Positions 43,761 to 54,587 of a DNA stretch of 64,000 bases are shown one piece after another. The stretch comes from Clostridiales bacterium COT073_COT-073 (lineage in GTDB: Bacteria > Bacillota > Clostridia > Lachnospirales > Vallitaleaceae). Below the pieces are notes generated by a model, which saw only the letters and a list, made by a program, of their open reading frames with translations, searched no databases and was not told the origin of the DNA. How positions within the stretch are numbered: the first letter of the stretch is position 1; every line of letters starts with the position of its first letter. The position numbers were made by a program, and so were the translations under genes. The stretch spans positions 1 to 64,000 of the forward strand of contig RQYD01000001.1 in assembly GCA_003858485.1 (NCBI GenBank). Direction: 5' to 3'.

Positions 43761-46700
43761 TCACCTCCGCGCCTGAACCGGATGATCATCCGTTCCATCC
43801 AGACGGACACACCACAACTTGTTATTGTCCTGCTGATTATGATAAAAAATCCGATCACCGGCAATATTAAAATCTGTAGCTTGATTGGTTGAAATTTTGG
43901 TTTTCATTTTGCCATCCGGCGAACTGACATTTAAAGAACCATCAAAACAGTCAATATAATAAATGCCACTATTCGTAACATTAATCAAATCTGCGTTAAT
44001 TTCTGCTAATACTTTGCTTCGTCCGCTGCTCAACTCAAACTGAATCAATTCCGTCGAATCTTCTTTCGACAACAGGGCATATAGCTGATTTTGATAAAGG
44101 CAAATGCTTCGGCAATGACCATCTGCCATTAATTGCTGTTTTTGCATCTGTAAATCCAGACAATACAGACCCTGCTCCTGTTGATCGGTAAAGTAAAGCT
44201 TTCCCGCCTGCAAATTCAAATGCTTATAATGGCCAGCCCCGAGCCTGGACTTGCTGCCATCTTTGATATCCAATGACCACAATGCCTGAGGACTGACAAT
44301 ATAATAATTTCCATCTTCAATATATAGCTGGCCATCCATATCATCACATAATATATCCGAATGATTGGTATATATATTGGTTTGAATGATCTGAGAACCG
44401 GTACTGTAATACAACCAACCATTATAATAACTCAGGCCTTCGGCTTTTTTCCCCTCAACCAAAAGCTCGGGCTGAGTTTCCATTTCTGATATTCGATAAA
44501 TATTTCCATCTGCCAGATAAAAGGTCCGGCCTTCGCTTTGAACAGCAAAAGCGCCACCCCTGACCGCCAGATTACCGGCTAAATTACCCCTGGCTCCCTC
44601 CTGAAAAGCTATGCCGGGCAAAGATACCGGTGCATCCTCATAGCCATCGGTATAACCTATCCCATAACCATTTTCATAGCCAATTTTACGGCCGCTGTCT
44701 TCTCCCTGGCGGGTGCCCAACCCATAAGCCAGTGTTGATAAGCCGACACCGGCAATAACTATACCAACTGCCGCCGCCAGTCTCAGGTAGTTTTTGCGCC
44801 GACTGTTATCCTGTTTGATATATTCCCTGATTTCTTCAACGCTCTGCATCCGGAATTTGGGATCAAAAGCAATGCAGCGTTCAATTAAAGTGCGCAGACG
44901 ATTATTGATAATCTGGGCTTCCAGCTCCGTTCGGATGGTATGACCGGTGGCCAGAAACAGCATTACCATACCTGCCGAATAAATATCAGTCAGAGCTGAG
45001 GTTTGGTCAAAGCCATACTGCTCCGGCGGTGCATAGTCCAGAGTCAAAACCACAGCTGTATCCTGAGTTCTGCCTTCTTTATGGACCCGGGCAATGCCAA
45101 AATCAATCAAATGGATACTTCCATCAGGACTGACAATGATATTCTGCGGTTTGATATCCCGGTGAATCACTGCCGGAGTTTGATGATGCAGATAACTTAA
45201 AATTTCCGTTAATTTCAGTATTACCCGAAAAATATCATGGCTGCTTAAAATACCATTGGTTTTCACGATTTCATACAAGGTTCGTCCCGGCACATATTCC
45301 CTGACAATATATTTTTTCTCACCCGATTCATAAGCCGCATACAGTTTGGGAATCCCGGGATGGTTTAGTCTTTCTAATAGTTTAGCCTCTTCCAGTGCAT
45401 CTTCTTCCGGATAATTCCTGGTAATTTTCAAAATTGCTTTGGCTCCATCGGCAATTCGGCTAAGTAGATAAATTTCTTTTTTATTTTCCGGATCTTTGCG
45501 GATACAGCTTTCAAAAAAATAATTCCGGCTCAGCTCAACCGGCATTTCTTCACTGGAAATTCCCAGCTGTAATGCTTGCTGATAAGTATTTAAAAAACTG
45601 GCAACATCCGAATCAAAGGATTCTTCCATCCGTAAAGGACTGACTGTTTGAGTAAATGGTATTGGCATAGTCATACTCCCTTCTGCCGGAGCAAACTTTA
45701 AATCCGCTCTGATACCGGCTTGAATTAAAGTAATTTGGGCTGATTTTCGCCTCCTGCCCATAAATAACTGCGGAGTCAGGAAAATAGGCACCAGCACCGT
45801 TCCAAATAAAACATAGCAATAGGTCAGACGGGTCAGCAGCTCGATTCCCTTTCTGGTGATCATAAACAATCCCCGGTCCATGCATAAAATTGCAATCGGA
45901 ATAAAGCCCTTATTTTTCCGGATAAATTCCATAATTAATTTCACGCCATCCCAAAATCGATACTCTAATTGATCAACACTGGTAGAAGGGAAGGACTTGC
46001 GATTGGTTTTTAATTTATTGGCAAAATATCGGCCTGCTCCGGATAGCATGGCAAAGGCATGACCCACAAAAGAAACCGCAATGATTAAAGTATGCAGGCC
46101 TTTTTCCGTTTGTTCTTTGGGTAAATATCGGCTCATAATCCTGCCCCTGAGCCAGGGCAGAAAAATAAAACAAATGTTACACAGCATAAAGCCCGCCCAC
46201 AACAGATGAATATTCCCAAAATATGATTCCACCAACACCGTCGGCAGCAGCATCACCTCATTAACCACTGAGCAAAAGTACAGCAGCATATAAAGAGCAT
46301 CACACTTTCTGGTTTTACCGGGTACGATCGTACCTTCAAAGATCATTTCAAATAAGCCATAGGCATACCGCAGCTGCTTGCCCGTTTCTTCAGCAAAGGT
46401 CCGACTGACAAATTCTGTGAATTCCAAACCTTTCAGCTGAGCATATTTGCCATGATAACCCATGTTATAAAAACCAATAGCCTTATCATAATCCTCCGAA
46501 ACTTTATTTTCCGACCATAAACCACTTTTTTCCAAAATGCTTTTACGAATAAAGACATTATGCCCGACCATTGGCACAAAAAAGCCCTGCAATGCCTTAC
46601 ATGGCCAAATATTTAAAAACAGATTATTGACCTGATGGCCGGTCGCATAGGAAAAATAATTATCCGACAAATTAACAGCCTGGGTTGCACACTGAACATA

Positions 46701-47573
46701 AGCTAATTTATCATCAGCCGCAAACTCCGGTACAATTGCCTGAATAATTTTTTCCTTGACACCGGAATCTTTATCTAAAAGCAGAATGATCTCATTGGTG
46801 ATAATATTGCCTTCAGCGTAACCATTGGCAAATTTCCCGCCATGGCTGATCAAATCCGACAGTTTTTGCCCCTGACTAAGTGCCTGTCCCAGGCGCAGGG
46901 TATAATTTAAATTGGAGGCTTTTTTAAACAAGCCTGCCCGTCCGGCTGCCGGCCGAATGACAAAAGCCACTCCCATTTCCCGATAAAAGCAAATCCGGGC
47001 CGCTGCCTTACGTTCCCTGGCCGAAAGAGTTTGTGGCTGAAATTTGAATTTATCAACAATTCCATCCACCCGTTCAGCCGTACAAAAACCTCCCAACATC
47101 GGAGCAATGCCATCATCAGAAACAATCACCCCGACCGGCTGTCCGCTGAACTGAAAGTATTGCTTGGTCGCTGCCAGACTTTGACGGATCGTTTCAAAAA
47201 TAACCTCATTGTCCTCGGTATAAACCGGAATACTGACCGTTACCGGCAAAAGTCCGGCCCAATCCATTCTTTTCCGGGTAGTATTCATATAATATTTCCG
47301 GTTAATCAAAGTTTTTCCTGCCAAAATAGCACAAACTGACGGACGCAAAGACCAGATCACATCCGTTACAAAATAAAAGGGATAAATAAAAAATATAAAA
47401 GAAATAAACAAATAAATAAAGTTATACAATGAAGATCCATAAAAAATAAATAAAGCCATATGCAGACAGGCATTGAGAATAAGCGCAACAAGATAAGGCC
47501 AGACACAACAGGCGCCATTGCCCAAAGTTTCCGGTATTTCTTTTTTTCGTGGCTTATTCCTGCTATTACGCAT
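43761..47573 (-). CDS. GT2 glycosyltransferase fused to Ser/Thr kinase and DUF5050 domain
   Basis: A 1270-residue fusion. Residues ~25-70 are membrane helices; ~110-400 are a family-2 glycosyltransferase (VSIPVYTEDN, IVSDDG, LLLDKDSG, SEDYDKAIGF), with further membrane helices to ~640. From ~680 to 930 is a Hanks-type kinase with GIPKLYAAYESGEKKYIVREYV, the catalytic HRDIKPQN (~801) and the DFG motif (LIDFGIARV). A membrane helix (~935) and a GYxxGYxxGY linker lead to a DUF5050 propeller-like sensor domain (~1000-1267). The kinase domain is intact. It is probably a regulated polysaccharide synthase. The start is the ATG at 47573 (GGGAG before it); TTG at 47588 is less likely. Confidence 0.9.
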   Translation of the reverse strand: MRNSRNKPRKKEIPETLGNGACCVWPYLVALILNACLHMALFIFYGSSLYNFIYLFISFIFFIYPFYFVTDVIWSLRPSVCAILAGKTLINRKYYMNTTRKRMDWAGLLPVTVSIPVYTEDNEVIFETIRQSLAATKQYFQFSGQPVGVIVSDDGIAPMLGGFCTAERVDGIVDKFKFQPQTLSARERKAAARICFYREMGVAFVIRPAAGRAGLFKKASNLNYTLRLGQALSQGQKLSDLISHGGKFANGYAEGNIITNEIILLLDKDSGVKEKIIQAIVPEFAADDKLAYVQCATQAVNLSDNYFSYATGHQVNNLFLNIWPCKALQGFFVPMVGHNVFIRKSILEKSGLWSENKVSEDYDKAIGFYNMGYHGKYAQLKGLEFTEFVSRTFAEETGKQLRYAYGLFEMIFEGTIVPGKTRKCDALYMLLYFCSVVNEVMLLPTVLVESYFGNIHLLWAGFMLCNICFIFLPWLRGRIMSRYLPKEQTEKGLHTLIIAVSFVGHAFAMLSGAGRYFANKLKTNRKSFPSTSVDQLEYRFWDGVKLIMEFIRKNKGFIPIAILCMDRGLFMITRKGIELLTRLTYCYVLFGTVLVPIFLTPQLFMGRRRKSAQITLIQAGIRADLKFAPAEGSMTMPIPFTQTVSPLRMEESFDSDVASFLNTYQQALQLGISSEEMPVELSRNYFFESCIRKDPENKKEIYLLSRIADGAKAILKITRNYPEEDALEEAKLLERLNHPGIPKLYAAYESGEKKYIVREYVPGRTLYEIVKTNGILSSHDIFRVILKLTEILSYLHHQTPAVIHRDIKPQNIIVSPDGSIHLIDFGIARVHKEGRTQDTAVVLTLDYAPPEQYGFDQTSALTDIYSAGMVMLFLATGHTIRTELEAQIINNRLRTLIERCIAFDPKFRMQSVEEIREYIKQDNSRRKNYLRLAAAVGIVIAGVGLSTLAYGLGTRQGEDSGRKIGYENGYGIGYTDGYEDAPVSLPGIAFQEGARGNLAGNLAVRGGAFAVQSEGRTFYLADGNIYRISEMETQPELLVEGKKAEGLSYYNGWLYYSTGSQIIQTNIYTNHSDILCDDMDGQLYIEDGNYYIVSPQALWSLDIKDGSKSRLGAGHYKHLNLQAGKLYFTDQQEQGLYCLDLQMQKQQLMADGHCRSICLYQNQLYALLSKEDSTELIQFELSSGRSKVLAEINADLINVTNSGIYYIDCFDGSLNVSSPDGKMKTKISTNQATDFNIAGDRIFYHNQQDNNKLWCVRLDGTDDHPVQARR

Positions 47574-47591
47574 ATGGCTCCCTCTCAATAT

Positions 47592-48866
47592 CTATCTTTT
47601 AAATGGATTCACTTTCATCTGGGCCAGAGCCAACCAAGCGGTTGCACCGACACTTTGCGTATTGTGGTACTCCCATAGGGTCTCCGAACCACTGACCATA
47701 AATCCGGTCGATACTCCATCTCTGTCTGCGGCCGGTATACTCCCGTCAGGGCTTAATTGTGTTTTTAAATATTTGATCATCAAATCATATTTTGCAGTAT
47801 TGCCCAGTAAATAATAGCATAGAGCCATTTGTGCAGTACCTTCATTCCAGACACCGTCCAGATCACCGGCACTAAAGTCAAAACCGGCGCCAACTGTCAT
47901 ATTTTCTTCGATAAAGGCAATGATTTCCTCTCTGTCTGATAATTCTTCATTTAAGGCCAAAATCATCAATGAGTTGGTATCCAGTGGCAACACGCCCTGA
48001 CTTAAAGTATTTCCGTCTGCTTCTGTTCCGGTATAAAAACAGTGGTACTGCGGATCATACATTGACATCACAAATTGCTTAGCCCAGTCTGAAGCTTGTT
48101 CATATTCTTCGGCTTTATCCGGCTGTTCTCCGGCAATCGCCCCGGCGATTGCCCGAAAGGCACACATTAGGTCAATATTATGCTCTGTTGATTTATGTCT
48201 GACCTTTATCTGCTGATCATCCCAGCCTTCATAGCCTCCGCTGAAGCCTCCATTATCGTCTTTTAAGCTTAAAGTAAAATCCGCTGCCCGAACAGCGGCA
48301 CTTAAATATATGTTTTTCTTTTCGACCGGCGCTCTTTCCGCAGCCGTACAAAGAGCTAAAATTGCCCAAGCCATATTGCCGGTCGAAGTTGACACCATAT
48401 AATAATCTTCCTGCCAGCGTCCCTTTTCCCAAAAACCGGGTAAGCGGATGGTAATTCGTCCACCGGTGATTGATCGGCCGGAATCACTTTTGGGATTGCC
48501 GCTGGTATATGCATTTCTCATTCGACCATCCTGAAATGCCCGATCATGTTCCTGGGCAAAGACCAGGGAATCAGCCAGGCATTGTACATGCCAGTCTGCA
48601 CCGGCCTCGGCCAAAGCCATCAGAGCTACCGCATTATCATATAAATAAGCATAATCCGATACCTTTTGCCCATTTTCATTGGCGCTGGCAATAAATCCTC
48701 CGCTGGATTCAACTTGAGCTGCCAAAAAACCGGCCGCCACTGAAATATTTGAAATCTCACCGGCATTGGGTTTGATTTCCATCTTGGGACTGCATCCGGC
48801 CAGTACCATTACCCATACCAGACAGAAACAGAATCCTGCTTTTATTGGTTTATTGTTTCGTTTCAT
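47592..48866 (-). CDS. Lipoprotein with helical-barrel, glycoside-hydrolase-like domain
   Basis: A lipoprotein of 424 residues with lipobox VMVLAGC (Cys near residue 25). The body is a helical array with (alpha/alpha)-type repeats: VSDYAYLYDNAVALMAL, GNMAWAILALCTAAER, HNIDLMCAFRAIAG and WNEGTAQMALCYYL. These resemble glycoside hydrolase or polysaccharide-binding toroids. An Asp/Glu-rich barrel mouth is consistent with catalysis, but no family is certain. It precedes the GT2-kinase gene by 18 bases, so it probably processes or helps export the same surface polymer. Confidence 0.8.
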   Translation of the reverse strand: MKRNNKPIKAGFCFCLVWVMVLAGCSPKMEIKPNAGEISNISVAAGFLAAQVESSGGFIASANENGQKVSDYAYLYDNAVALMALAEAGADWHVQCLADSLVFAQEHDRAFQDGRMRNAYTSGNPKSDSGRSITGGRITIRLPGFWEKGRWQEDYYMVSTSTGNMAWAILALCTAAERAPVEKKNIYLSAAVRAADFTLSLKDDNGGFSGGYEGWDDQQIKVRHKSTEHNIDLMCAFRAIAGAIAGEQPDKAEEYEQASDWAKQFVMSMYDPQYHCFYTGTEADGNTLSQGVLPLDTNSLMILALNEELSDREEIIAFIEENMTVGAGFDFSAGDLDGVWNEGTAQMALCYYLLGNTAKYDLMIKYLKTQLSPDGSIPAADRDGVSTGFMVSGSETLWEYHNTQSVGATAWLALAQMKVNPFKR

Positions 48867-48952
48867 ACAAACCTCCAAATAATTTCTCATATCTGTTGTT
48901 CGCCAATGTGCCAATCATAAAACCGATATCATTTCTGCATTTTGCATTTAAG

Positions 48953-49158
48953 AACTCAACTTTCCCGCTGCATGTTTGGCCCCATCCCGCTCCAAAAAGT
49001 GGGCATATGGTGATATATCCCTTTCGCCGCTGACTGTGCAATTCTCTTTCGCGACTTCTGCATAAGACTTTCCCTTTCGCGTTGCCTGCCCTGTCAAAGA
49101 ACTTCGTTTTCTACCCGGACACACAATCCACCTAAAAAAACTGTAGGAAAATTGAATT
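48953..49158. mobile_element. Miniature inverted-repeat element, copy 3
   Basis: 206 bp. The left end AACTCAACTTTCCCGC is sound; the right end (GGAAAATTGAATT) is decayed. Orientation as in copy 1: CCCATCCCGCTCC is near the left end. It carries no ORF. It lies in the gap 48867-49242; I see no other gene there. Confidence 0.75.
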
Positions 49159-49242
49159 AATAAAATTATATCTGACTTGATCATTGTTTCGGTATGCCTG
49201 GCGCATACAGGCTGACCGGCTTTAAAACATCTGTTTTTCCGG

Positions 49243-49695
49243 CTATTCCTCTTCCGTTCCGTCATCCAGCGGCGGCAAATCCAGCGAACACATAAATTCA
49301 TAAGTTTTTTCATTGTCAAAACCATGATTTAACGCAAAGATAATGGCTGCATCCCGCTTAATCAAAGGGTGCAATGGGCCGCAATTGGCAATCGCCAACA
49401 TTCTCTGAGTGGTTTTTAAATCAAGTGACATGGCAATGGCGATTAAAATATAATAATCACGTTTCCCCAAACGGCGCCCATCCATCAGCTGGTAGCCGTA
49501 AGTTCTGGAAATATTGGCTTTACGAATGACATCGCTTTTCTTTTGCTGGGTTTGCTCAAACAATTGGTCAAAAAACAAGCGAATATTATCATCTAAAAAT
49601 TCATCCCAGTTTTGCGGAAAGGAATCACCCTTTAGTTTTTCCTGCATCAATGAGGTATCCAGTCTTTTTCCGTTCTCCTCTTTTTTTGAACTCAT
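49243..49695 (-). CDS. Small helix-turn-helix-like regulator
   Basis: A 150-residue protein. DVIRKANISRTYGYQLMDGRRLGKRDYYILIAIAM has the shape of a lambda-repressor-type HTH: two helices, a short turn and a further helix. The rest is helical, with an acidic tail (LPPLDDGTEEE). It is upstream of the surface locus and may control the GT2-kinase operon; this is by position only. It has a GAGGAG site eight bases before the ATG and its own promoter (49771-49800). Confidence 0.65.
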   Translation of the reverse strand: MSSKKEENGKRLDTSLMQEKLKGDSFPQNWDEFLDDNIRLFFDQLFEQTQQKKSDVIRKANISRTYGYQLMDGRRLGKRDYYILIAIAMSLDLKTTQRMLAIANCGPLHPLIKRDAAIIFALNHGFDNEKTYEFMCSLDLPPLDDGTEEE

Positions 49696-49770
49696 AACCG
49701 CTCTCCTCTACTATACCGAAAATTTATCTCTTAACATTTTATTATCAGATTTTAAAACGATGTTGGTTAC

Positions 49771-49800
49771 ATTATATCATAAAAAGCACGAGTAGACCAA
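49771..49800 (-). promoter_or_regulatory. Promoter of the HTH regulator gene
   Basis: On the minus strand: TTGGTC, 18 bases, TATAAT, with an extended -10 TGA. A perfect small inverted repeat (AAAATTAC, TTC, GTAATTTT, ~49799-49818) begins at the -35 and may be an operator. Confidence 0.65.
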
Positions 49801-49853
49801 AAATTACTTCGTAATTTTTCAAAAAACGCGAAACTTAAGCCCAAAATTTCCTC

Positions 49854-49882
49854 TTGCTTTTTTCTTGATTTTACGATACAAT
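49854..49882 (+). promoter_or_regulatory. Promoter of tRNA-Ser
   Basis: TTGCTT, 17 bases, TACAAT, with transcription expected near 49889, fourteen bases before the tRNA. Confidence 0.75.
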
Positions 49883-49902
49883 AGATTTCGTGTTAGACCT
49901 GT

Positions 49903-49988
49903 GGAGAGGTATCGAAGTGGTCATAACGGGGCTGACTCGAAATCAGTTTGTGAGCAATCACACGCGGGTTCGAATCCCGCTCTCTCCG
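49903..49988 (+). tRNA. tRNA-Ser (anticodon CGA)
   Basis: The 86-base cloverleaf has acceptor arms GGAGAGG and TCTCTCC with discriminator G and one G-T pair. The anticodon loop CTCGAAA gives CGA. The T-arm is GCGGGTTCGAATCCCGC, and a long variable arm (TTTGTGAGCAATCACACG) marks class II tRNA. The CCA end is not encoded. Confidence 0.97.
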
Positions 49989-49997
49989 TTCATAAGC

Positions 49998-50027
49998 AAA
50001 CGCCTGTGTCAAGGCGTTTGTTTTTTT
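49998..50027 (+). terminator. Terminator of tRNA-Ser
   Basis: AACGCC with GGCGTT around GTGTCAA-like loop bases, followed by a run of T. It separates the tRNA from gdhA. Confidence 0.85.
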
Positions 50028-50095
50028 ATATATATAAATCAATCCATTTTTATCTCTCACCTTTACCGCGATTTTCGTATCTGCTTTGGTAATAA

Positions 50096-51451
<1,356 letters not shown>

Positions 51452-51463
51452 GGTTAGTTAAGC

Positions 51464-51507
51464 AAAAACGGGATCATACTGGTTATTCCAGCAATGATCC
51501 CGTTTTT
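51464..51507 (+). terminator. Terminator of gdhA
   Basis: AAAAACGGGATCAT pairs with ATGATCCCGTTTTT; the plus-strand T-run belongs to the stem. The dyad can also stop the minus-strand lipoprotein gene. Confidence 0.85.
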
Positions 51508-51547
51508 GATTTTAATATGGCTTTGTGCCAAACTCTGTCTTTTATTA

Positions 51548-52246
51548 TTAAAACTCCGCCTTTTCTTCACCAAATAAAGTCAGAAATTTTTCCGTTTGTT
51601 TCCGGGCATCAGGGACTATTTCTTTGCCAAATAATTCAATCATATCTTTTTCCGCAAATTCAGAAGCAATCTCAACATCATTGAGCTGCCACTTATTGTC
51701 CTGCTTTTGCCATAAGTATTTCCGATATAAGATACAATTTTGCACATGATATGCTTTTTCTGCAATTGTAAATTTCTCAAATTGAAATGGTATTTTCACC
51801 ACAATATACGCCAAACCATCTTTTTCGCTGACTTTTGAATAGCTTTTCTCCTGACTGGTTACTTTCCCTAAATCACGGTTTTGTCTTTCCAAAAAATCCT
51901 GATACTGATTTTTTTGTGCCGACAAATCATCACTTAAAAAATACTTAAGCGGGGTCAACCATTCTTGAGCCCTTTGATCCCCATATATGACCTGAACAGC
52001 TTGATTTCTATCTAATTCAAGGCCTGTTTTTTCAAAAAATGCGGTCTGCAATGTCTCAGAAAAATTAACCTCCCGCACTAATTCAGCTGTTATTTTTTGC
52101 CCGGAAGATGCAGTTTGAATGATTTCTTCCACCTTTCTGGTCTGGTGCAAAATATCATTTTCCTGCTTGGTACATCCCGTAAATACGACTACAAACAACC
52201 CAAATGCCAAATAGCATAGTATCATATGTTTTTTAAATCTCATCAT
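51548..52246 (-). CDS. Hypothetical lipoprotein
   Basis: A 232-residue lipoprotein with signal LAFGLFVVVFTGC (lipidated Cys). The mature part is alpha/beta with no motif I know. AAAGGAG precedes two adjacent ATGs (52246 and 52243). The longer frame to 52288 lacks such a site. It is divergent from the following 586-base gap. Confidence 0.7.
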   Translation of the reverse strand: MMRFKKHMILCYLAFGLFVVVFTGCTKQENDILHQTRKVEEIIQTASSGQKITAELVREVNFSETLQTAFFEKTGLELDRNQAVQVIYGDQRAQEWLTPLKYFLSDDLSAQKNQYQDFLERQNRDLGKVTSQEKSYSKVSEKDGLAYIVVKIPFQFEKFTIAEKAYHVQNCILYRKYLWQKQDNKWQLNDVEIASEFAEKDMIELFGKEIVPDARKQTEKFLTLFGEEKAEF

Positions 52247-52359
52247 ATTTGCTCCTTTCCTTCTGCATTTCCATTTGATCCTGATCAACCGGATACCTCA
52301 GCTTTGCCACTGCTTTTTCGGATGCTAGCCTGATGAATATACCTTTTGCAACTTGCTCC

Positions 52360-52430
52360 CCAGGATCACTGACAGCTACCCACCGCTTTCACAGCATATG
52401 CCGAAAAGAGGGTTCCAGGGAATATGGGCA
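52360..52430. repeat. Decayed copy of the miniature element
   Basis: Read on the minus strand, CATATTCCCTGGAACCCTCT, then GGCATATGCTGTGAAAGC, match the internal part of copies 1 and 2 with about three quarters identity. Neither inverted end is left. The rest of 52247-52832 holds the fragment below and otherwise nothing I can identify. Confidence 0.5.
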
Positions 52431-52501
52431 TGATAACAGAGAATTGGTTTTAGCTATGTCTAAAACTGTTCCTTGCACAGAAGTGCTATCATTATCGTTT
52501 T

Positions 52502-52597
52502 TTACTTCCCACCGAACAAGCCTTTGGCCTGATCGATCAAGCCTTCCGCTGCGCCTGTAAGCTGCGAAGCATCCACCCCATCCAGCACACTGAAGCG
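52502..52597 (-). pseudogene. Possible tail of a lost gene
   Basis: An open frame of 32 codons with no start. It ends GLIDQAKGLFGGK and TAA, and an in-frame TAA lies six bases upstream. The Gly-rich end resembles that of many small bacterial proteins. It may be the remnant of a gene cut by rearrangement, but the evidence is thin. Confidence 0.3.
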
Positions 52598-52832
52598 TTT
52601 TCTTTATTTCCTATAGAGAAAACACCATCACACAATTTTTATCAGTGTACTTTCTTTGCTGTTAAATCAGATTACTTCTTTCTATAAAGTATATCATTTT
52701 TGATAGCAAATGGCAATCGATAAGTCCTCTGAATTGATTTTTATGTTTGTCTTTATATTTGCCTTTTCTAAAATAATTTATTTCACTTATATAGAAAATG
52801 TACTTTAACAGATCTTTTTAAGTTCAATCCCG

Positions 52833-54587
52833 TTATTTTTTCATTTCTCCTCTTGATATCATCCATTCTTTGGATTTATTTTGTAAATTCCAAAGTTTAT
52901 GATAAAGCCCCTCTTTCTTTAATAGCACTTCATGATTTCCTTCTTCGGCAATTCTTCCTTGATCTAAAACAATGATATGATCTGCATTTTTGATGGTTTT
53001 TAATCTATGAGCAATCATAATTACTGTCTTATCTTTTACTAAGTTTGAAATTGCTTTCTGCACTAGTACTTCGTTCTTTGCATCCAAGCTGGATGTCGGT
53101 TCATCTAAAAGTAAAATCGGCGCATTTTTAAGAATGGCTCTGGCAATCGATATCCTTTGTTTTTCACCGCCTGATAAGGTAGAGCCTCCTTCTCCGACAA
53201 TCGTTTCATACCCTTTCGGCAGTTTTTCAATAAAATCATGACAGCCTGCAAGCTTGGCAGCCCGAATCATCTCTTCTTCTCCTGCATATTCATTTCCAAA
53301 AATGATATTTTCTCTGATAGTTTCATGAAAAAGATACACATCCTGCAAGACCATAGAAATTTTTTCTAACCAATGGTCCGGATGAATTTCATTTAAAGGC
53401 ATGCTGCCTATTTTTATATTGCCTTTGTCAACATCCCAAAACCTGGCAATCAGTTTCAGCATGGTTGATTTGCCGCCACCACTTGGACCTACAATGGCAG
53501 TAAGGGAATTTTTCTGAAACGAACAAGAGATATCATCAATGATAGTTTGACCTTCTAAATATGAAAAACTAACATTTTCAAAGTGAATATCGTCTGTACC
53601 TACTATTTTTTCGGTTCCAAACAGCTCTTTTGTTTGCATTACCTTGTCAATTCTGCTTGCACTTACATACTGTGCCCTGAGCACCGCAGTGTACCTGATC
53701 CAAGTCAGAAGTGGACTGATAATTTTCGTGCCGATAATGATAATACTCAAAAACGAAATCAGGCTTATCTCACCACCAAGCAACAGATAAGAACCGGCAA
53801 AACACATGAGCGGAAGGCCTGCTCTTACCAATGTCAGTGCTAACCCCAGAAGAGCCCCTCCTGCCGTTTCGCCTTTTATACTGATCTCCATTAAATGTCT
53901 GTATGCTGCTTGCAGTTTCGAAAAACCTTCTCCTATCTGGTTATAACTTCTGAGGGTTTTCATCCCCGAAAGATATTCGTTTAATCCCTCGGCCGTATCA
54001 TCTTTCGCCGATCGGAGTCGGGTGCTCAGGTGTCCGAATACTTTCATTGAGATAAAAATAATGATCCCCGAAACAGGCATGGTAATATAAAAAGCAATTG
54101 CCATCTTCGGGTTAAAATAAAATAGGAATACCGAAGTGACGATACAGGAGAAAACCACTCCGAAAAGACCGGTAAAGGTTGCTACCATGCTTTGTTCAAT
54201 CGCTAAAAAATCTCCCGTAAACGTATTGATCAGTTCGCCTGAACGTGTTTTAGAAAAAAAGCCAAGGGGCAATCTCTTGATTTTTTGAATAAATTCTTTT
54301 TTATTCTCCGTCGAATGGATTGCTCCCGGAAGAAATGTTCTTAAAAAAGCAAATGTAGTGACAACCAGTTGTAATAAAAATAAAGCTAACATCCACAAGG
54401 CGATGTTCCAGTACCCTTTGGCAAAAACCATTTCCGGGTTTTCAAAATATTCTATCAATAGATTGATGGCAAAATAGACAGCCACCGCCGGAAAAGTCAT
54501 GGTAAATCCTTCCAAAAAATGCCATCCTACCGGCTCGATCATCTGTTTTTCATGACCCATCGTAAATTTTTTTATGATTTCTTTCAC
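52833..54587 (-). CDS. ABC exporter-type protein, second subunit
   Basis: A 584-residue half-transporter: six membrane helices, then an ATPase domain with Walker A GPSGGGKST, signature LSGGEKQRIS, Walker B LLLDEPTSS and H-loop IAHRLKT. It begins with GTG; the GTGA overlaps the first subunit's stop by four bases, so the two are translated together. It pairs with the 54584 protein to form a heterodimer, as in the YbtPQ/IrtAB-type siderophore systems. A Fur box controls the pair, which supports an iron link. The substrate is unproven. Confidence 0.9.
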   Translation of the reverse strand: MKEIIKKFTMGHEKQMIEPVGWHFLEGFTMTFPAVAVYFAINLLIEYFENPEMVFAKGYWNIALWMLALFLLQLVVTTFAFLRTFLPGAIHSTENKKEFIQKIKRLPLGFFSKTRSGELINTFTGDFLAIEQSMVATFTGLFGVVFSCIVTSVFLFYFNPKMAIAFYITMPVSGIIIFISMKVFGHLSTRLRSAKDDTAEGLNEYLSGMKTLRSYNQIGEGFSKLQAAYRHLMEISIKGETAGGALLGLALTLVRAGLPLMCFAGSYLLLGGEISLISFLSIIIIGTKIISPLLTWIRYTAVLRAQYVSASRIDKVMQTKELFGTEKIVGTDDIHFENVSFSYLEGQTIIDDISCSFQKNSLTAIVGPSGGGKSTMLKLIARFWDVDKGNIKIGSMPLNEIHPDHWLEKISMVLQDVYLFHETIRENIIFGNEYAGEEEMIRAAKLAGCHDFIEKLPKGYETIVGEGGSTLSGGEKQRISIARAILKNAPILLLDEPTSSLDAKNEVLVQKAISNLVKDKTVIMIAHRLKTIKNADHIIVLDQGRIAEEGNHEVLLKKEGLYHKLWNLQNKSKEWMISRGEMKK

